Source: Burkholderiales bacterium RIFCSPLOWO2_12_FULL_65_40
GTDB taxonomy: Bacteria > Pseudomonadota > Gammaproteobacteria > Burkholderiales > Burkholderiaceae_C
Length of the DNA stretch: 64,000 nucleotides
Assembly (NCBI GenBank): GCA_001770955.1
Contig: MESL01000013.1
Coordinates: 1 to 64,000, forward strand
Direction: 5' to 3'
Of the stretch, positions 44,719 through 53,502 are shown piece by piece. A program made the position numbers and the translations under genes. The notes beneath the pieces were generated by a model. That model made no database searches and was not told the DNA's origin. It worked only from the letters and a program-made list of their open reading frames with translations. The number at the start of each line of letters is the position of its first letter. Within the stretch, counting starts at the first letter, position 1.

Positions 44719-45186
44719 ATGTCCGACACGCCCCACCCCCACCATTTCGAACGCCAGCATGAACGGCTGGACGCCCTGCTGCACACCCATCTGCTCGCCG
44801 TGGCGGGCGCGGACTTTGCCCCGGCTCTGCAGCACCTGCAGCAGTGGCACCGGGGCTTGCTGGAACACATCGCCATCGAAAACACCCGCCTGCTGCCCCA
44901 TGTGCCCGAGGGCGCGCGCTGGGCGGCGCGGGTGTATCTGCTGGAGCACGAGCGCATTGCCCTGCTGGCCGAGGAATACACCGCGCGCGTGCAGGCGGTC
45001 GTGCGCCACCCGCCGCAGGACGAAGCCGCCCGGCGCCGCGCGGTGCTGGTGCTGATCGACGCCGCCCATGCGCTGCGCCATGTGCTGGAGCACCACCACG
45101 AACGCGAACACAGCGCGCTGGCGCATGAAATCCCGCTGGAGCTGCAGGAGGCCGCCTGGCACGGCGTAGAAGGCACCGGAGCATGA
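44719..45186 (+). CDS. Hemerythrin-like (HHE) domain protein
   Basis: 155 residues, all helical. Iron-ligand pattern of the HHE family: HFERQHERLDALLHTHL, HRGLLEHIAIENTRLLPHV, YLLEHERIALLAEE and HHHEREHSALAHE. The two-iron centre binds O2 or NO, or serves iron-sulfur cluster repair. Which of these roles applies cannot be told. Confidence 0.85.
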   Translation: MSDTPHPHHFERQHERLDALLHTHLLAVAGADFAPALQHLQQWHRGLLEHIAIENTRLLPHVPEGARWAARVYLLEHERIALLAEEYTARVQAVVRHPPQDEAARRRAVLVLIDAAHALRHVLEHHHEREHSALAHEIPLELQEAAWHGVEGTGA

Positions 45187-45195
45187 GGGCGCATT

Positions 45196-45256
45196 CTTTT
45201 AATAAAATATGGCTTTAACGCTTATGCATAAAGCGCAAGCAGCTATCAAAACAAGA
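45196..45256 (+). repeat. Family-1 dispersed repeat, copy 9
   Basis: ACGCTTATGCATAAAGCG hairpin followed by CAAGCAGCTATCAAAACA. It lies between the hemerythrin and GNAT genes and ends 9 bases before the GNAT start codon. Confidence 0.75.
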
Positions 45257-45265
45257 GTGTTTGAC

Positions 45266-45799
45266 ATGGCGCCCCGCGCCCTTACGGTGGACGACCTGCC
45301 CGGTCTGCTGGCCGTGCAGCACGCCTGCTATGGCGAGGGCTTTGTCGAGGGCGCCGAGGTATTTGCGCGGCGCATCGCCAGCCCGGCGCAGTGCTCGCTG
45401 GTGCTCGAAGACGGCGGACTTGTTTGCGCCTACCTCGCAGCCTACGACTCGGTGCTGGGCAAGGTCACACCGCTGCACGGCGACTTCGAGGCCGTGCCGC
45501 AGCCCGACACGCTGTACCTGCACGACATGGCCGTGCTGCCCGCGCTGGCAGGGCGCGGCCTGGCGCGCGCACTGCTCGAACCCTTGTGGCACCAGGCAAT
45601 TGCACGCGGCCTGCGCCGGTCGGCGCTGGTGTCGGTGCAAGGCTCGCAGGGCTTCTGGGAGCGCCATGGGTATGCGGCGCAGCCGCTGCACGACGCCGCG
45701 CAGCGCCAGCGGCTGGCGGCCTATGGCGTAGGGGCGGTGTACATGGTGCGGGGGCTTGAGGCGACGCTGAATAAGTTACCGCGATGGCGCGCGCCCTGA
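45266..45799 (+). CDS. GNAT-family N-acetyltransferase
   Basis: 177 residues. The GNAT core has TLYLHDMAVLPALAGRGLARALLEPLW (acetyl-CoA loop A-G-R-G-L-A) and SALVSVQGSQGFWERHGYAAQP. The acceptor is unknown. The frame is open 19 codons upstream but that part is repeat DNA, so ATG 45266 is taken as the start. Confidence 0.85.
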   Translation: MAPRALTVDDLPGLLAVQHACYGEGFVEGAEVFARRIASPAQCSLVLEDGGLVCAYLAAYDSVLGKVTPLHGDFEAVPQPDTLYLHDMAVLPALAGRGLARALLEPLWHQAIARGLRRSALVSVQGSQGFWERHGYAAQPLHDAAQRQRLAAYGVGAVYMVRGLEATLNKLPRWRAP

Positions 45800-45919
45800 T
45801 TTGGGATGGGCTGCAAGGCGCAAAGCACAGCAATAGCCATAGCTATTGCGAGCACTTGAAACGCCGCAGACCGCCCAAAGCAGGGATGTGCGACACGCGA
45901 GGGACTTTTCAGCGTTGCC

Positions 45920-46897
45920 TTAACTTCCCTTGACCAGCGCCATGATCTGCCCGGCATCCAGCGTGCTGGCGCGCTGCTGGATTTGCGGCAGATACTGCGT
46001 CTGCAGGTTTTGCGCCGGGCCCAGCAGGCTCTGGTAGGTCGAGCGCAGCAGGGCGGCGTCCATCACGCGGCCGCCGGCGTAGTAGCGCTTGGCCAGTTGC
46101 CCCAGCGCGTAGGTGGTGGCAAACGAGAAGGCCATGCCCGTGGCCGCGCCGCCCACCTTGCCCATGGTTCTGCCCAGCGCCTTGCCGATCAGGCCGCCGA
46201 GCAGCTTGCGGCCAAACTGCTCGATGTACTGCGAGGTCATGCCGATGCCGGCAGCGGCGATGAATTCCTTGATGTGGCCCTGGTCCAGCTCCACGCCGTG
46301 GGCCTGGCCGATGCGGTAGACCAGCCGGATCTGCAGCGGAATGATCGCCATGGACGCCCAGGACTGCGGCAGCAGCTCCAGCGCGCCGTTCAGGATGGCG
46401 GCGTTCAGGATGGTCTTGTCCAGTTCAGCGTCCTGCGCGGGCGCCGGGGCCGTGGTGGTGGCAGCAGCAGCGGCTGATGCCGCACCGGCGCGCCAGGACG
46501 GGGGCGCGCTTTCCGTCTGCGCGGCCACGGCATCGGCCTGGGCCTCGAAGTCGCGCAGGCCGGCGTTCTGCTCCAGGCCGAGCTGGCGGCGCAGGTCGGC
46601 CAGAAACTGCTGCTCCGCCGCGCTCTGGCTGCCGTCGGCGTCGCACACGCACACGGCCATTTCATAGGCCAGCTGGCGGTGTTCGGGCTCGCGCAGCGCC
46701 GCCACGGCGCCCTGCACAGTCACGCGCTTGAGCAGCACATCCTGGTACAGGCTGGCCAGGGGGTGCCCGCCCTGGTCGTCGGCGAGCGAGTCCGCCAGGT
46801 TGCGGATGGCCTCGCGCTCGCTGTCGGCCTTGTGGCCGTCGGCAAAGGCCGCAAACAGGGCCAGGGTGAGCAGGGCGCGCTGAGATTCGGGGTTCAT
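45920..46897 (-). CDS. TerB-like / DUF697-like membrane-associated protein
   Basis: 325 residues. The N-terminal helical domain (1-110) has two acidic TerB-type motifs, AFADGHKADSEREAI and VCVCDADGSQSAAEQQFL, as in tellurite-resistance TerB. An Ala/Pro-rich linker follows. The C-terminal part resembles DUF697/YcjF: QIRLVYRIGQAHGVELDQGHIKEFIAAAGIG and a glycine-zipper stretch LLGGLIGKALGRTMGKVGGAATG that could enter membranes. No TerC/TerD genes are near. ATG 46897 has AAGGAAG upstream. Confidence 0.75.
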   Translation of the reverse strand: MNPESQRALLTLALFAAFADGHKADSEREAIRNLADSLADDQGGHPLASLYQDVLLKRVTVQGAVAALREPEHRQLAYEMAVCVCDADGSQSAAEQQFLADLRRQLGLEQNAGLRDFEAQADAVAAQTESAPPSWRAGAASAAAAATTTAPAPAQDAELDKTILNAAILNGALELLPQSWASMAIIPLQIRLVYRIGQAHGVELDQGHIKEFIAAAGIGMTSQYIEQFGRKLLGGLIGKALGRTMGKVGGAATGMAFSFATTYALGQLAKRYYAGGRVMDAALLRSTYQSLLGPAQNLQTQYLPQIQQRASTLDAGQIMALVKGS

Positions 46898-47026
46898 GAA
46901 AGGGCTTCCTTGGGCAGTGGTGGCAGACATTGTTGACCAGAACTGCACTGACCCGTGCCAGCGCGCCAGGTTCCCCGGCGCCAGGAGCATTTCCGGACGT
47001 CACAGGCCATGGCGATAATGCGCGCC

Positions 47027-47515
47027 ATGCCAAACCGCTGGAAACCCAACGTCACCGTGGCCGCCGTCATCGAGCGCGATGGCCGCTTTCTGCTGGTCGA
47101 AGAAGAAACCACCGACGGTCTGAAGCTCAACAACCCGGCCGGCCACCTGGACCCGGGCGAGTCACCGCTGCAGGCCTGCGCCCGCGAGGTGCTGGAGGAA
47201 ACCGCGCACGACTTCGAGCCCACGGCCCTGCTCGGCGTGTACCTCAACCGCTTCACCAAGACACGCACGGGCGACGACCTGACCTATATGCGCTTTGCCT
47301 TCGCCGGCCAGCTGGGCACGCACCACAGCTGGCGCACGCTGGACGAGGGCATCGTGCGCACGCTGTGGATGACGGCCGACGAGATCCGCGCCTGCCCCGA
47401 GCGCCACCGCAGCCCGCTGCTGCTGCGCTGCCTGGAGGATTACCTGGCGGGCCAGCGCTTTCCGCTGCACCTGGTGCACACGGACATCTCGGTGACGGAG
47501 CCGTCCCAGGACTGA
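47027..47515 (+). CDS. NUDIX hydrolase, NudJ-like
   Basis: 162 residues, similar by eye to E. coli NudJ (HMP-PP/thiamine-PP phosphatase): KPNVTVAAVIERDGRFLLVEE at the N-terminus, the Nudix box from Gly39 (GHLDPGE...REVLEETA) and a C-terminal RCLEDYLAGQRFPL. The box has Ala in place of the last conserved Gly (residue 60); the catalytic Glu residues are intact. ATG 47027 gives the NudJ-type N-terminus; ATG 47009 is possible. In E. coli nudJ is next to mnmA; here mnmA is about 9 kb away. Confidence 0.85.
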   Translation: MPNRWKPNVTVAAVIERDGRFLLVEEETTDGLKLNNPAGHLDPGESPLQACAREVLEETAHDFEPTALLGVYLNRFTKTRTGDDLTYMRFAFAGQLGTHHSWRTLDEGIVRTLWMTADEIRACPERHRSPLLLRCLEDYLAGQRFPLHLVHTDISVTEPSQD

Positions 47516-47548
47516 GAAGCGGGCCAGGCGGGACGGCTGGCTTGGAGG

Positions 47549-48460
47549 TCAGAAGTTGTGGCGGACCCCCACCGCCGCCGACTTGACCGATTCGGGCGCC
47601 TTGCCCGCGCCGTTGTGCAGCAGCACGCCATAGAGCAAGGTGCGCTTGGACAGCGCGTATTTCGCCTCCAGCAAGACATCGGTGTCTTTCTTCTGGGTGT
47701 CGCGTGCAGCATCGAGCGTCAGGGTCAGCTTGCCCAGCGGCGCGCTGGCGCCCACCGTGAAGCCCTTGCCCAGATGGGCCCCCGTCGCGTCCTGCAGGCT
47801 GCCCGCCAGCTTGAATGCGCCGAAATGGTAGGCCGCGCCCAGAGACAGGTTCTTGCCCTTGTTCTCCAGCTTGTTGTAGACGAACGCCGCCGACAGCGGC
47901 CCCGAACGGTAGATCACGTTCAGGTCTTTTTTGCCCACACTGCCGTTGTCGGCCGCGAACACATGGCCGCCGGTCACGCTCAACCCGCCCCATGGGGGTG
48001 TGGTGTAGCTCACTTCGGCGTTCTGCCGGGAGTTCAATCCGCCGTAGCCGAACTGGCTGCTCACGACGGCGTAGTTGGCGGAGCCGGTGAGTTCCCACGC
48101 GCTCGTGCCGTACCAGCTCGGCGTGAGCGAGCGCCCCGCCTTGACGCCGCCCCATGCCCCCGCAAGGCTCATGTGGGCCGCGCGCGAGAACATGTTGCTG
48201 GCCGCCGCACCATTGGTCAGACCCACCTGGGCTTCGAAATTGAAGCCCGCCTTCAAGCCGCCGCCCAGGTCTTCCACGCCGCGCACGCCCCACCGGCTGG
48301 TGCCGTTGTTGAGGGTGCTGCTGCTGGACATCCGGGTGGACTGACCGGTGGTTTTGGCCAGGGAGGCGTCGGCCACGCCATACAGCGTCACGCTGGACTG
48401 GGCCGCACTGATTCCGCAGGCCGCCGTTGCCACGGCGGCCAGTGTGATGTTCTTGAACAT
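47549..48460 (-). CDS. Outer-membrane porin (Gram-negative Omp32-like)
   Basis: 303 residues. Signal peptide MFKNITLAAVATAACGISAAQ, then SSVTLYGVADASLAKTTG, the standard first strand of betaproteobacterial trimeric porins, and the terminal strand AAVGVRHNF ending in Phe, needed for BAM recognition. SRWGVRGVEDLGGGLKAGFNFEAQ is a family signature. It is slightly shorter than the usual 330-380 residues. It lies 158 bp downstream of the Bug gene; co-expression is possible. Confidence 0.92.
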   Translation of the reverse strand: MFKNITLAAVATAACGISAAQSSVTLYGVADASLAKTTGQSTRMSSSSTLNNGTSRWGVRGVEDLGGGLKAGFNFEAQVGLTNGAAASNMFSRAAHMSLAGAWGGVKAGRSLTPSWYGTSAWELTGSANYAVVSSQFGYGGLNSRQNAEVSYTTPPWGGLSVTGGHVFAADNGSVGKKDLNVIYRSGPLSAAFVYNKLENKGKNLSLGAAYHFGAFKLAGSLQDATGAHLGKGFTVGASAPLGKLTLTLDAARDTQKKDTDVLLEAKYALSKRTLLYGVLLHNGAGKAPESVKSAAVGVRHNF

Positions 48461-48618
48461 GGTGTTTTTTCTCGTGGTTGGACAGGAATCCCCCTCGGCA
48501 ACCCCGTCCGTTTTTCAGATCAGACCGGCGCCACGTTGCTGCGGCGCAGGCGCATGGGCGGCATCCGGCGTGCCGCCATTCCCGGCCGGCCAGGCAGCCC
48601 GCCCGGCCGTATTCCGCA

Positions 48619-49596
48619 TCAATCCGCCGTGAGCTTGCGCTCCTTGATGATGGCGGCCCACTGGGCCGACTCTTTCTTCATGAAGGCCGTGAGTTCGGCG
48701 CGCGTGGTGGGCTGGGGGGTGAGGCCGTGCTTGTTCAGCGCCTCCTTCACGCCCGGGTCGTTCAGCACCTTCACGATCTCGGTGTTCCAGCGGTCCAGCA
48801 GCGGCGCGGGGGTCTTGCCGGGCGCCACGAAGGCGTACCAGTTCAACGCCTCGAAGCCCGGAAAACCCGATTCGGCCACGGTGGGAATGTTCGGCAGGTA
48901 GGCCGGGCGCGTCAGGCCTGTGGTGGCCAGCGGAATCAGCTTGCCGGTCTCTACATGCGGCATGGCCGTGGGCGGCGCGGCAAAGTACGAGGTGATGCGC
49001 TCACCCAGCAGGTCCTGCAGCGCCGGTGCGCCGCCCTTGTAGGGCACATGGGTCATGTCCACGCCCGCGCGCTGGTTGAACAGCTCGCCCGCCAGGTGCG
49101 AGGCCGAGCCCGCGCCAGTGGAGGCAAAGTCCACGCTGCCGGGCTTCTTTTTCGACAGCTGGATGAATTCGGCCAGCGTCTTGGCGCCAGCGGCCTTGTG
49201 CACCACCAGCACGTTGGGGAAGTTGACACCGCCCGAGATGGGCGCCAGGTCCTTGAACGGGTCGTAGGTCAGCTTCATGAGGTGGGGGGCGATGGTCAGC
49301 GGGCCGACCGAGCCGAACAGCAGCACCGAGCCGTCGGCCGCTGCGTTGGCGACGAACTGGTGGGCGATGTTGCCGCCCGCCCCGCCCTTGTTGTCCACCA
49401 CCACCGACTGGCCGATGTTCTCGCCCAGCTTCTTGGCGATCAGGCGCGCTGCCGCGTCGGCCGCGCCGCCCGCTGCAAAGCCCACCACCAGCGTGACCGG
49501 CTTCTTGGGCGGAAAGTCCTGCGCGCTGGCCGTGCCGGCCAGCCACAGGGATGAAGCGACGAGCGCAGTGGCGCGCAGCAGTTGGCGTTTGTTCAT
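48619..49596 (-). CDS. Bug/TctC-family periplasmic solute-binding protein
   Basis: 325 residues. Signal peptide (ATALVASSLWLAGTASAQ), then the Bug fold: KPVTLVVGFAAGGAADAAARLIAKKLGE, VVVDNKGGAGGN and HVPYKGGAPALQDLLGE, where the loops contact the carboxylates of the ligand. Bug proteins bind citrate and other carboxylates for TctAB-type transporters, whose genes are not in the window. It follows tcuB by 68 bp, so tricarballylate or a related tricarboxylate is a plausible ligand. AGGAG lies upstream of the ATG. Confidence 0.92.
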   Translation of the reverse strand: MNKRQLLRATALVASSLWLAGTASAQDFPPKKPVTLVVGFAAGGAADAAARLIAKKLGENIGQSVVVDNKGGAGGNIAHQFVANAAADGSVLLFGSVGPLTIAPHLMKLTYDPFKDLAPISGGVNFPNVLVVHKAAGAKTLAEFIQLSKKKPGSVDFASTGAGSASHLAGELFNQRAGVDMTHVPYKGGAPALQDLLGERITSYFAAPPTAMPHVETGKLIPLATTGLTRPAYLPNIPTVAESGFPGFEALNWYAFVAPGKTPAPLLDRWNTEIVKVLNDPGVKEALNKHGLTPQPTTRAELTAFMKKESAQWAAIIKERKLTAD

Positions 49597-49664
49597 GGGG
49601 GAGGTCTCCTCGTGGGGGGTGGGGGGGGAAGAAAAAGACGTGCCTTCTGCGGGCACTTGGCCTG

Positions 49665-50849
49665 TCAATCGGCGCCCAGGCCGATGGGGTTGGGCTGGCG
49701 CTTTTCCACGGCATGGCGCAAGAGCGCAGCGGTGCGGAAAATGCCGTGGGCAAACTTGCCGTAGGGCAGCGTGGCAAACAGCGCCATCACCGCGCCCAGG
49801 TGCAGGCACAGCAGCAGCGCCAGCGCGGGCGTGCCGCGTGCCAGCCACAGCGCCAGGCCGCTGGACGACACCAGGAACAGCAAGGCGATGAAGCCGAGGT
49901 CCATGGGCTTTTGCTGCGCGTCGCCATGCAGCGCGTGGCGCGTGCGGTTCAGGTGCCACAGGCCGGCCGTGCCCAGCATCAACATCACGCCGCCCACAGC
50001 GCCCAGCAGCTTGGGCACGCTGGGAAGGTCGTAGGGCGCCGCCCAGCCGAAGACGTAGTGGTACACCGTGGCCAGGCTGGTGGCGGCAAAGCACAGCAGG
50101 AAGCCGTAAAACGTGAGGTGGTGAAAGCGCCGGCGCGACAGGGTGTAGGCGTCGTCCTCGTTGTGGCAGCCGTCGCCGTGGCCGCCGTCGAGGTATTTCA
50201 GGCGCAGCACGGCGTCGGTGGCGTCAAACGTGGCGGGCGCGGAGAGCGGCGCGCCGCTGGTGGCGGGCGTCACATCGCGCCAGAAGCGGCACACGCCCAG
50301 GCCCAGCGCCAACACCACGAACAGGAACACCGGAGCAAACAGCCCCACCAGCAGGTTGTGCGGGAACAGGCGGTAGAAGTTGCCCCCCAGGTTGGCGCCC
50401 CACAGCGCATCGAGGCCGCCACCTTGCAGCACGGCACCCAGCACCAGGAACAGCGCCAGCCCCGCCGCCAGCGCCAGCGACAGCGTGAGCCCCTGGCGCT
50501 GGTACAGCGCGCCCAGTGCGGGCGGCCAGGCGTAGTCGGCATAGGTCTGGCCGCGCACCTGGGCCATGGCCTGGGGCACGTTGACGGCGAACTCGTGCGG
50601 CGGTGCGTACTGGCAGGCGTGCAGGCAGGCGCCGCAGTTGTGGCACAGGTTGGCCAGGAAGTGGATGTCGGCCTTGCCGAATTCGAGCCGGCGCGTCATG
50701 GCCGGGAACACGGCGCAGAAGCCTTCGCAGTATCGGCAGGCGTTGCAGATCTGCATCTGGCGCGCCACCTCGGTTTCGGGGGCGGACAGCACGATCTCGC
50801 CGTTGGCCAGCGCCCGGGCGTCGCGCGTCAGGGCTTCAAGCGTTTGCAT
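49665..50849 (-). CDS. tcuB: Tricarballylate utilisation iron-sulfur protein TcuB
   Basis: 394 residues. Two cysteine clusters ([11 protein letters not shown] at about 35-45 and [11 protein letters not shown] at about 69-79) can hold Fe-S centres. Five or six membrane helices with several His (heme-like) follow, and [17 protein letters not shown] is typical. In Salmonella TcuB passes electrons from the FADH2 of TcuA to the quinone pool. The gene overlaps the end of tcuA by 14 bp. Confidence 0.9.
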   Translation of the reverse strand: MQTLEALTRDARALANGEIVLSAPETEVARQMQICNACRYCEGFCAVFPAMTRRLEFGKADIHFLANLCHNCGACLHACQYAPPHEFAVNVPQAMAQVRGQTYADYAWPPALGALYQRQGLTLSLALAAGLALFLVLGAVLQGGGLDALWGANLGGNFYRLFPHNLLVGLFAPVFLFVVLALGLGVCRFWRDVTPATSGAPLSAPATFDATDAVLRLKYLDGGHGDGCHNEDDAYTLSRRRFHHLTFYGFLLCFAATSLATVYHYVFGWAAPYDLPSVPKLLGAVGGVMLMLGTAGLWHLNRTRHALHGDAQQKPMDLGFIALLFLVSSSGLALWLARGTPALALLLCLHLGAVMALFATLPYGKFAHGIFRTAALLRHAVEKRQPNPIGLGAD

Positions 50850-52287
50850 TTTGTGCTTTCATTTCTGTAGCTACCAGCGCTTGCAGTGATTGGGCTGGGG
50901 CCTGTTTGGATGCCAAAGCTGCATTCACACCTGCAATGCGGCCAAACGCCGTGCCGATGCTCATGCCCACACCCGCCGTGTAACCCTTGCCGAGCACGTT
51001 GCCGGCCATCATTTCGCCGGCCACAAACAGGTTGCTGCTCGGCTGGTTGTTGAAGCGCACGGCGGCCGTGTCATCGGTGTGCAGGCCGAGATACGTGAAG
51101 GTCACGCCGGGCTTGAGCGCGTAGCCATGGAACGGCCCGGTGTCGATGGGCCGCGCCCAGTGCGTTTTGGCGGGCGTGACGCCTTCGGTGTGGCAGTCGT
51201 CGAGCGCGGTGTGGTCAAAACTGCCGACGCGGCAGGCGGCGTTGTAGCTGCCCAGCGTGTGCATGAAGGTGTCCACATCCAGACCGAGCTTTTGCGCCAG
51301 CTCGGGCAGGCTGTCGGCGCGGACGCCCGGAAACACCGGCGGCATGAAGCGGCCGATGGCCTTGCTGTCGATGATGGAGTAACCGACCTGCCCCGGCTGC
51401 TGGGCCACCAGGCGACCCCAGATGGCGTAGCGCTTGGGCCAGAAGTCTTCGCCCTCGTCGTAGAAGCGTTCGCCGTCGCGGTTGACCACCACGCCCAGCG
51501 ACACGCAGTCGATGCGCGTGCAGATGCCGCCGTCGTACAGCGGCGCGCGCGCGTCGATGGCCACCATGTGCGCCTGCGTGGGGTCGCCAATACGGTCGGC
51601 ACCGTGGTCGTCAAGAAGGTGCTTGAGCAGCACGCCTTTGTTGTAGGCCGTGCCGCGGATCAGGAAGTTGTCGGCCGGCCATTCGCCGCGCTCGTTCTGG
51701 CCCCAGGCCTCGCGCAGCCATTCACGGTTGGATTCAAAGCCCCCCGCCGCCAGCACGCAGGTCTTGGCGGTGATGCGTTCCCCGTTGCAGTGGGCCGCAA
51801 TGAAACGGCCGTGGTCGATCTCGATGCGGTCCACCGGTGATTCGTAGCGGATCTGCACGCCCAGCTTTTCTGCACTGCGGTAATAGGCGTTGACCAGCGC
51901 CTTGCCGCCGCCCATGAAGAAGGCATTGGTGCGCGCCACATGCAGCGCACCCGACAGCGGCGGCTGGAAATGCACGCCATGGCTGCGCATCCAGGGCCGG
52001 CAGTGGCCCGACGCGCGGATGGTCAGGCGCGCCAGGTGTTCATTGGTCAGGCCGCCGGTCACCTTGAGCAGGTCTTGCCAGTATTCCTCTTCGGGGTAGG
52101 CCTCGACCAGCACGTCCTGCGGCGCATCGTGCATGCAGCGCAGGTTGCGCGTGTGGCCGGAGTTGCCGCCACGCCAGGCACGCGGGGCCGATTCGAGCAG
52201 CAGCACGCTGGCACCGGCCTCGCGCGCCATCAGCGCGGCGCACAGGGCGGCGTTGCCGCCGCCAATCACCAGAACGTCGGGGCTCAT
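50836..52287 (-). CDS. tcuA: FAD-dependent tricarballylate dehydrogenase TcuA
   Basis: 483 residues. FAD-binding [21 protein letters not shown] at the N-terminus, then [10 protein letters not shown] and the fumarate-reductase-like core. [32 protein letters not shown] is the C-terminal FAD motif of the succinate dehydrogenase/TcuA clade. It oxidises tricarballylate to cis-aconitate. The last ~20 codons ([20 protein letters not shown]) lie in an inverted family-1 repeat copy, so the tail is repeat-derived. It is divided from the LysR gene by 249 bp holding a family-2 repeat. Confidence 0.9.
   Translation of the reverse strand: MSPDVLVIGGGNAALCAALMAREAGASVLLLESAPRAWRGGNSGHTRNLRCMHDAPQDVLVEAYPEEEYWQDLLKVTGGLTNEHLARLTIRASGHCRPWMRSHGVHFQPPLSGALHVARTNAFFMGGGKALVNAYYRSAEKLGVQIRYESPVDRIEIDHGRFIAAHCNGERITAKTCVLAAGGFESNREWLREAWGQNERGEWPADNFLIRGTAYNKGVLLKHLLDDHGADRIGDPTQAHMVAIDARAPLYDGGICTRIDCVSLGVVVNRDGERFYDEGEDFWPKRYAIWGRLVAQQPGQVGYSIIDSKAIGRFMPPVFPGVRADSLPELAQKLGLDVDTFMHTLGSYNAACRVGSFDHTALDDCHTEGVTPAKTHWARPIDTGPFHGYALKPGVTFTYLGLHTDDTAAVRFNNQPSSNLFVAGEMMAGNVLGKGYTAGVGMSIGTAFGRIAGVNAALASKQAPAQSLQALVATEMKAQNANA
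50858..50914 (-). repeat. Family-1 dispersed repeat, copy 10, over the tcuA 3' end
   Basis: Inverted copy, ATTTCTGTAGCTACCAGCGC, then TTGCAGTG, then GGGCTGGGGCCTGTTTGG. It encodes the C-terminal residues of TcuA and ends just before the tcuB start. Confidence 0.55.
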
Positions 52288-52449
52288 GGGCAGTTCTCTT
52301 CATTCATGAACTTGAATGTAGAAAGAATGCCCCCGCTTGCGCAGGGGTTGCGCCGGCATGGCCCCATCACAAATCGTGATGGGTTGAGAAGACTTGAATC
52401 AATCCGTCAGGCTCGCTCGGTCCACCACAACTCCCCCGCCCGCTCTGCA

Positions 52450-52545
52450 GGGCGCGGCCCAGGCCAGCGCCACCGCGCAAGGGCCGCCCCGCCGCGCTGG
52501 TGGCGTCCCCCTTCCAGGGGGAAGGCGCGCAGCGCCTCAGGGGGT
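52450..52545 (-). repeat. Family-2 GC-rich dispersed repeat, copy C
   Basis: Inverted copy: read on the minus strand, ACCCCCTGAGGCGC, then CCAGCGCGGCGGGGCGGC, TTGCGCGGTGGC and CTGGCCTGGGCCGCGCC. The TGA in its first element is the stop codon of the LysR gene, so the repeat begins inside that gene's last codons. Confidence 0.8.
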
Positions 52546-53475
52546 CGTCAAGCTCGCCCCAATCCACCGGCCCGACTGCACCAGCTCCCGCACGCAGTCG
52601 CCCAGCACCACACGCGCGGCCAGCGCGGCGGGCGAAAGCTCGTCGTCCGACAGGCTGCACAGCGCGGCGGGCCGGTAGGCCGGACCATCGGTGATTTCGG
52701 CCAGCGCAAAGCGCTGCGCCGCGTCGGGGTAGCGGCCCACCGCCGCCCAGGGCTGGATGGTGCTGCCCAGGCCCATGTCCACCGCGTCCATCAGCAACGC
52801 CAGCGAGTCGATCTCCATGGCGATACGCGGCGCCACGCGCGCCTGGGCAAAGGCGGCATCGAGCCGGCTGCGCAGGCCATGCGGGCCGGTGGGCAGTATC
52901 AGCGGCTCGTCGCCCAGTTGCGCCAGCGCCACCTTGCCCGTGAGCGGCGGCGTGTGCACGCCATGCTGCGCCGAGCGAATCAGGAACAGGCGCTCTTCCA
53001 GCAGCGGCAGCACGCTCCAGCGGCGCGCCGGCTGCGTGTCGAACAGCACGGCCAGATCGAGCTGGCGCGCGTTGAGCATGTTCGACAGGTGCCCTGACAG
53101 GCTGCCCACCATGTGCAGGCGCACATCGGGGTAACGCTCGTGCATGGCGCGCATCAGTGGCACGCCCAGCACCGAGGCCGTGGTGGGCGACAGGCCCACG
53201 CTCACGCTGCCCGTCAGCCGCGCCTGCTGCGCCGCGCGCGCGGCCTGGTCGGCATGGCGCAGCGCCAGTTGCGCCTCGCGAAAAAATGCCAGCCCGGCCT
53301 CGGTGGGCACGGCGCCCTTGGCGGTGCGCTGCAGCAGCCGGGTGCATAGCTCGCCCTCCAGGCGGCTGATCTGCTGGCTCAGGGCCGACTGCACCATGTC
53401 GAGATCGATCGCAGCACGGCCCATGGAGCCCAGCTCCACGATGCGGACAAAGTAGCGCAGCTGGCGCAATTCCAT
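52537..53475 (-). CDS. LysR-family regulator, likely TcuR-type activator of tcuAB
   Basis: 312 residues. The N-terminal helix-turn-helix MELRQLRYFVRIVELGSMGRAAIDLDMVQSALSQQISRLE is standard LysR, followed by a periplasmic-binding-type effector domain. It is transcribed in the same direction as tcuA and located before it, as tcuR is in Salmonella, so it probably controls tricarballylate genes. The TGA stop codon is supplied by the start of a family-2 repeat. Confidence 0.88.
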   Translation of the reverse strand: MELRQLRYFVRIVELGSMGRAAIDLDMVQSALSQQISRLEGELCTRLLQRTAKGAVPTEAGLAFFREAQLALRHADQAARAAQQARLTGSVSVGLSPTTASVLGVPLMRAMHERYPDVRLHMVGSLSGHLSNMLNARQLDLAVLFDTQPARRWSVLPLLEERLFLIRSAQHGVHTPPLTGKVALAQLGDEPLILPTGPHGLRSRLDAAFAQARVAPRIAMEIDSLALLMDAVDMGLGSTIQPWAAVGRYPDAAQRFALAEITDGPAYRPAALCSLSDDELSPAALAARVVLGDCVRELVQSGRWIGASLTTP

Positions 53476-53502
53476 GGGGTGTCCTTTCTTCCGGCTGGCG
53501 CA

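Noticed and set aside
45209..45265. Longer N-terminus for the GNAT protein
   Set aside because: The extra 19 codons are entirely repeat DNA (core AAGCGCAAGCAGCTAT), so ATG 45266 was preferred.
45831..45860. CAATAGC-CATA-GCTATTG hairpin as another family-1 copy
   Set aside because: Only the tail of the repeat is recognisable; the core is too degraded to call with confidence.
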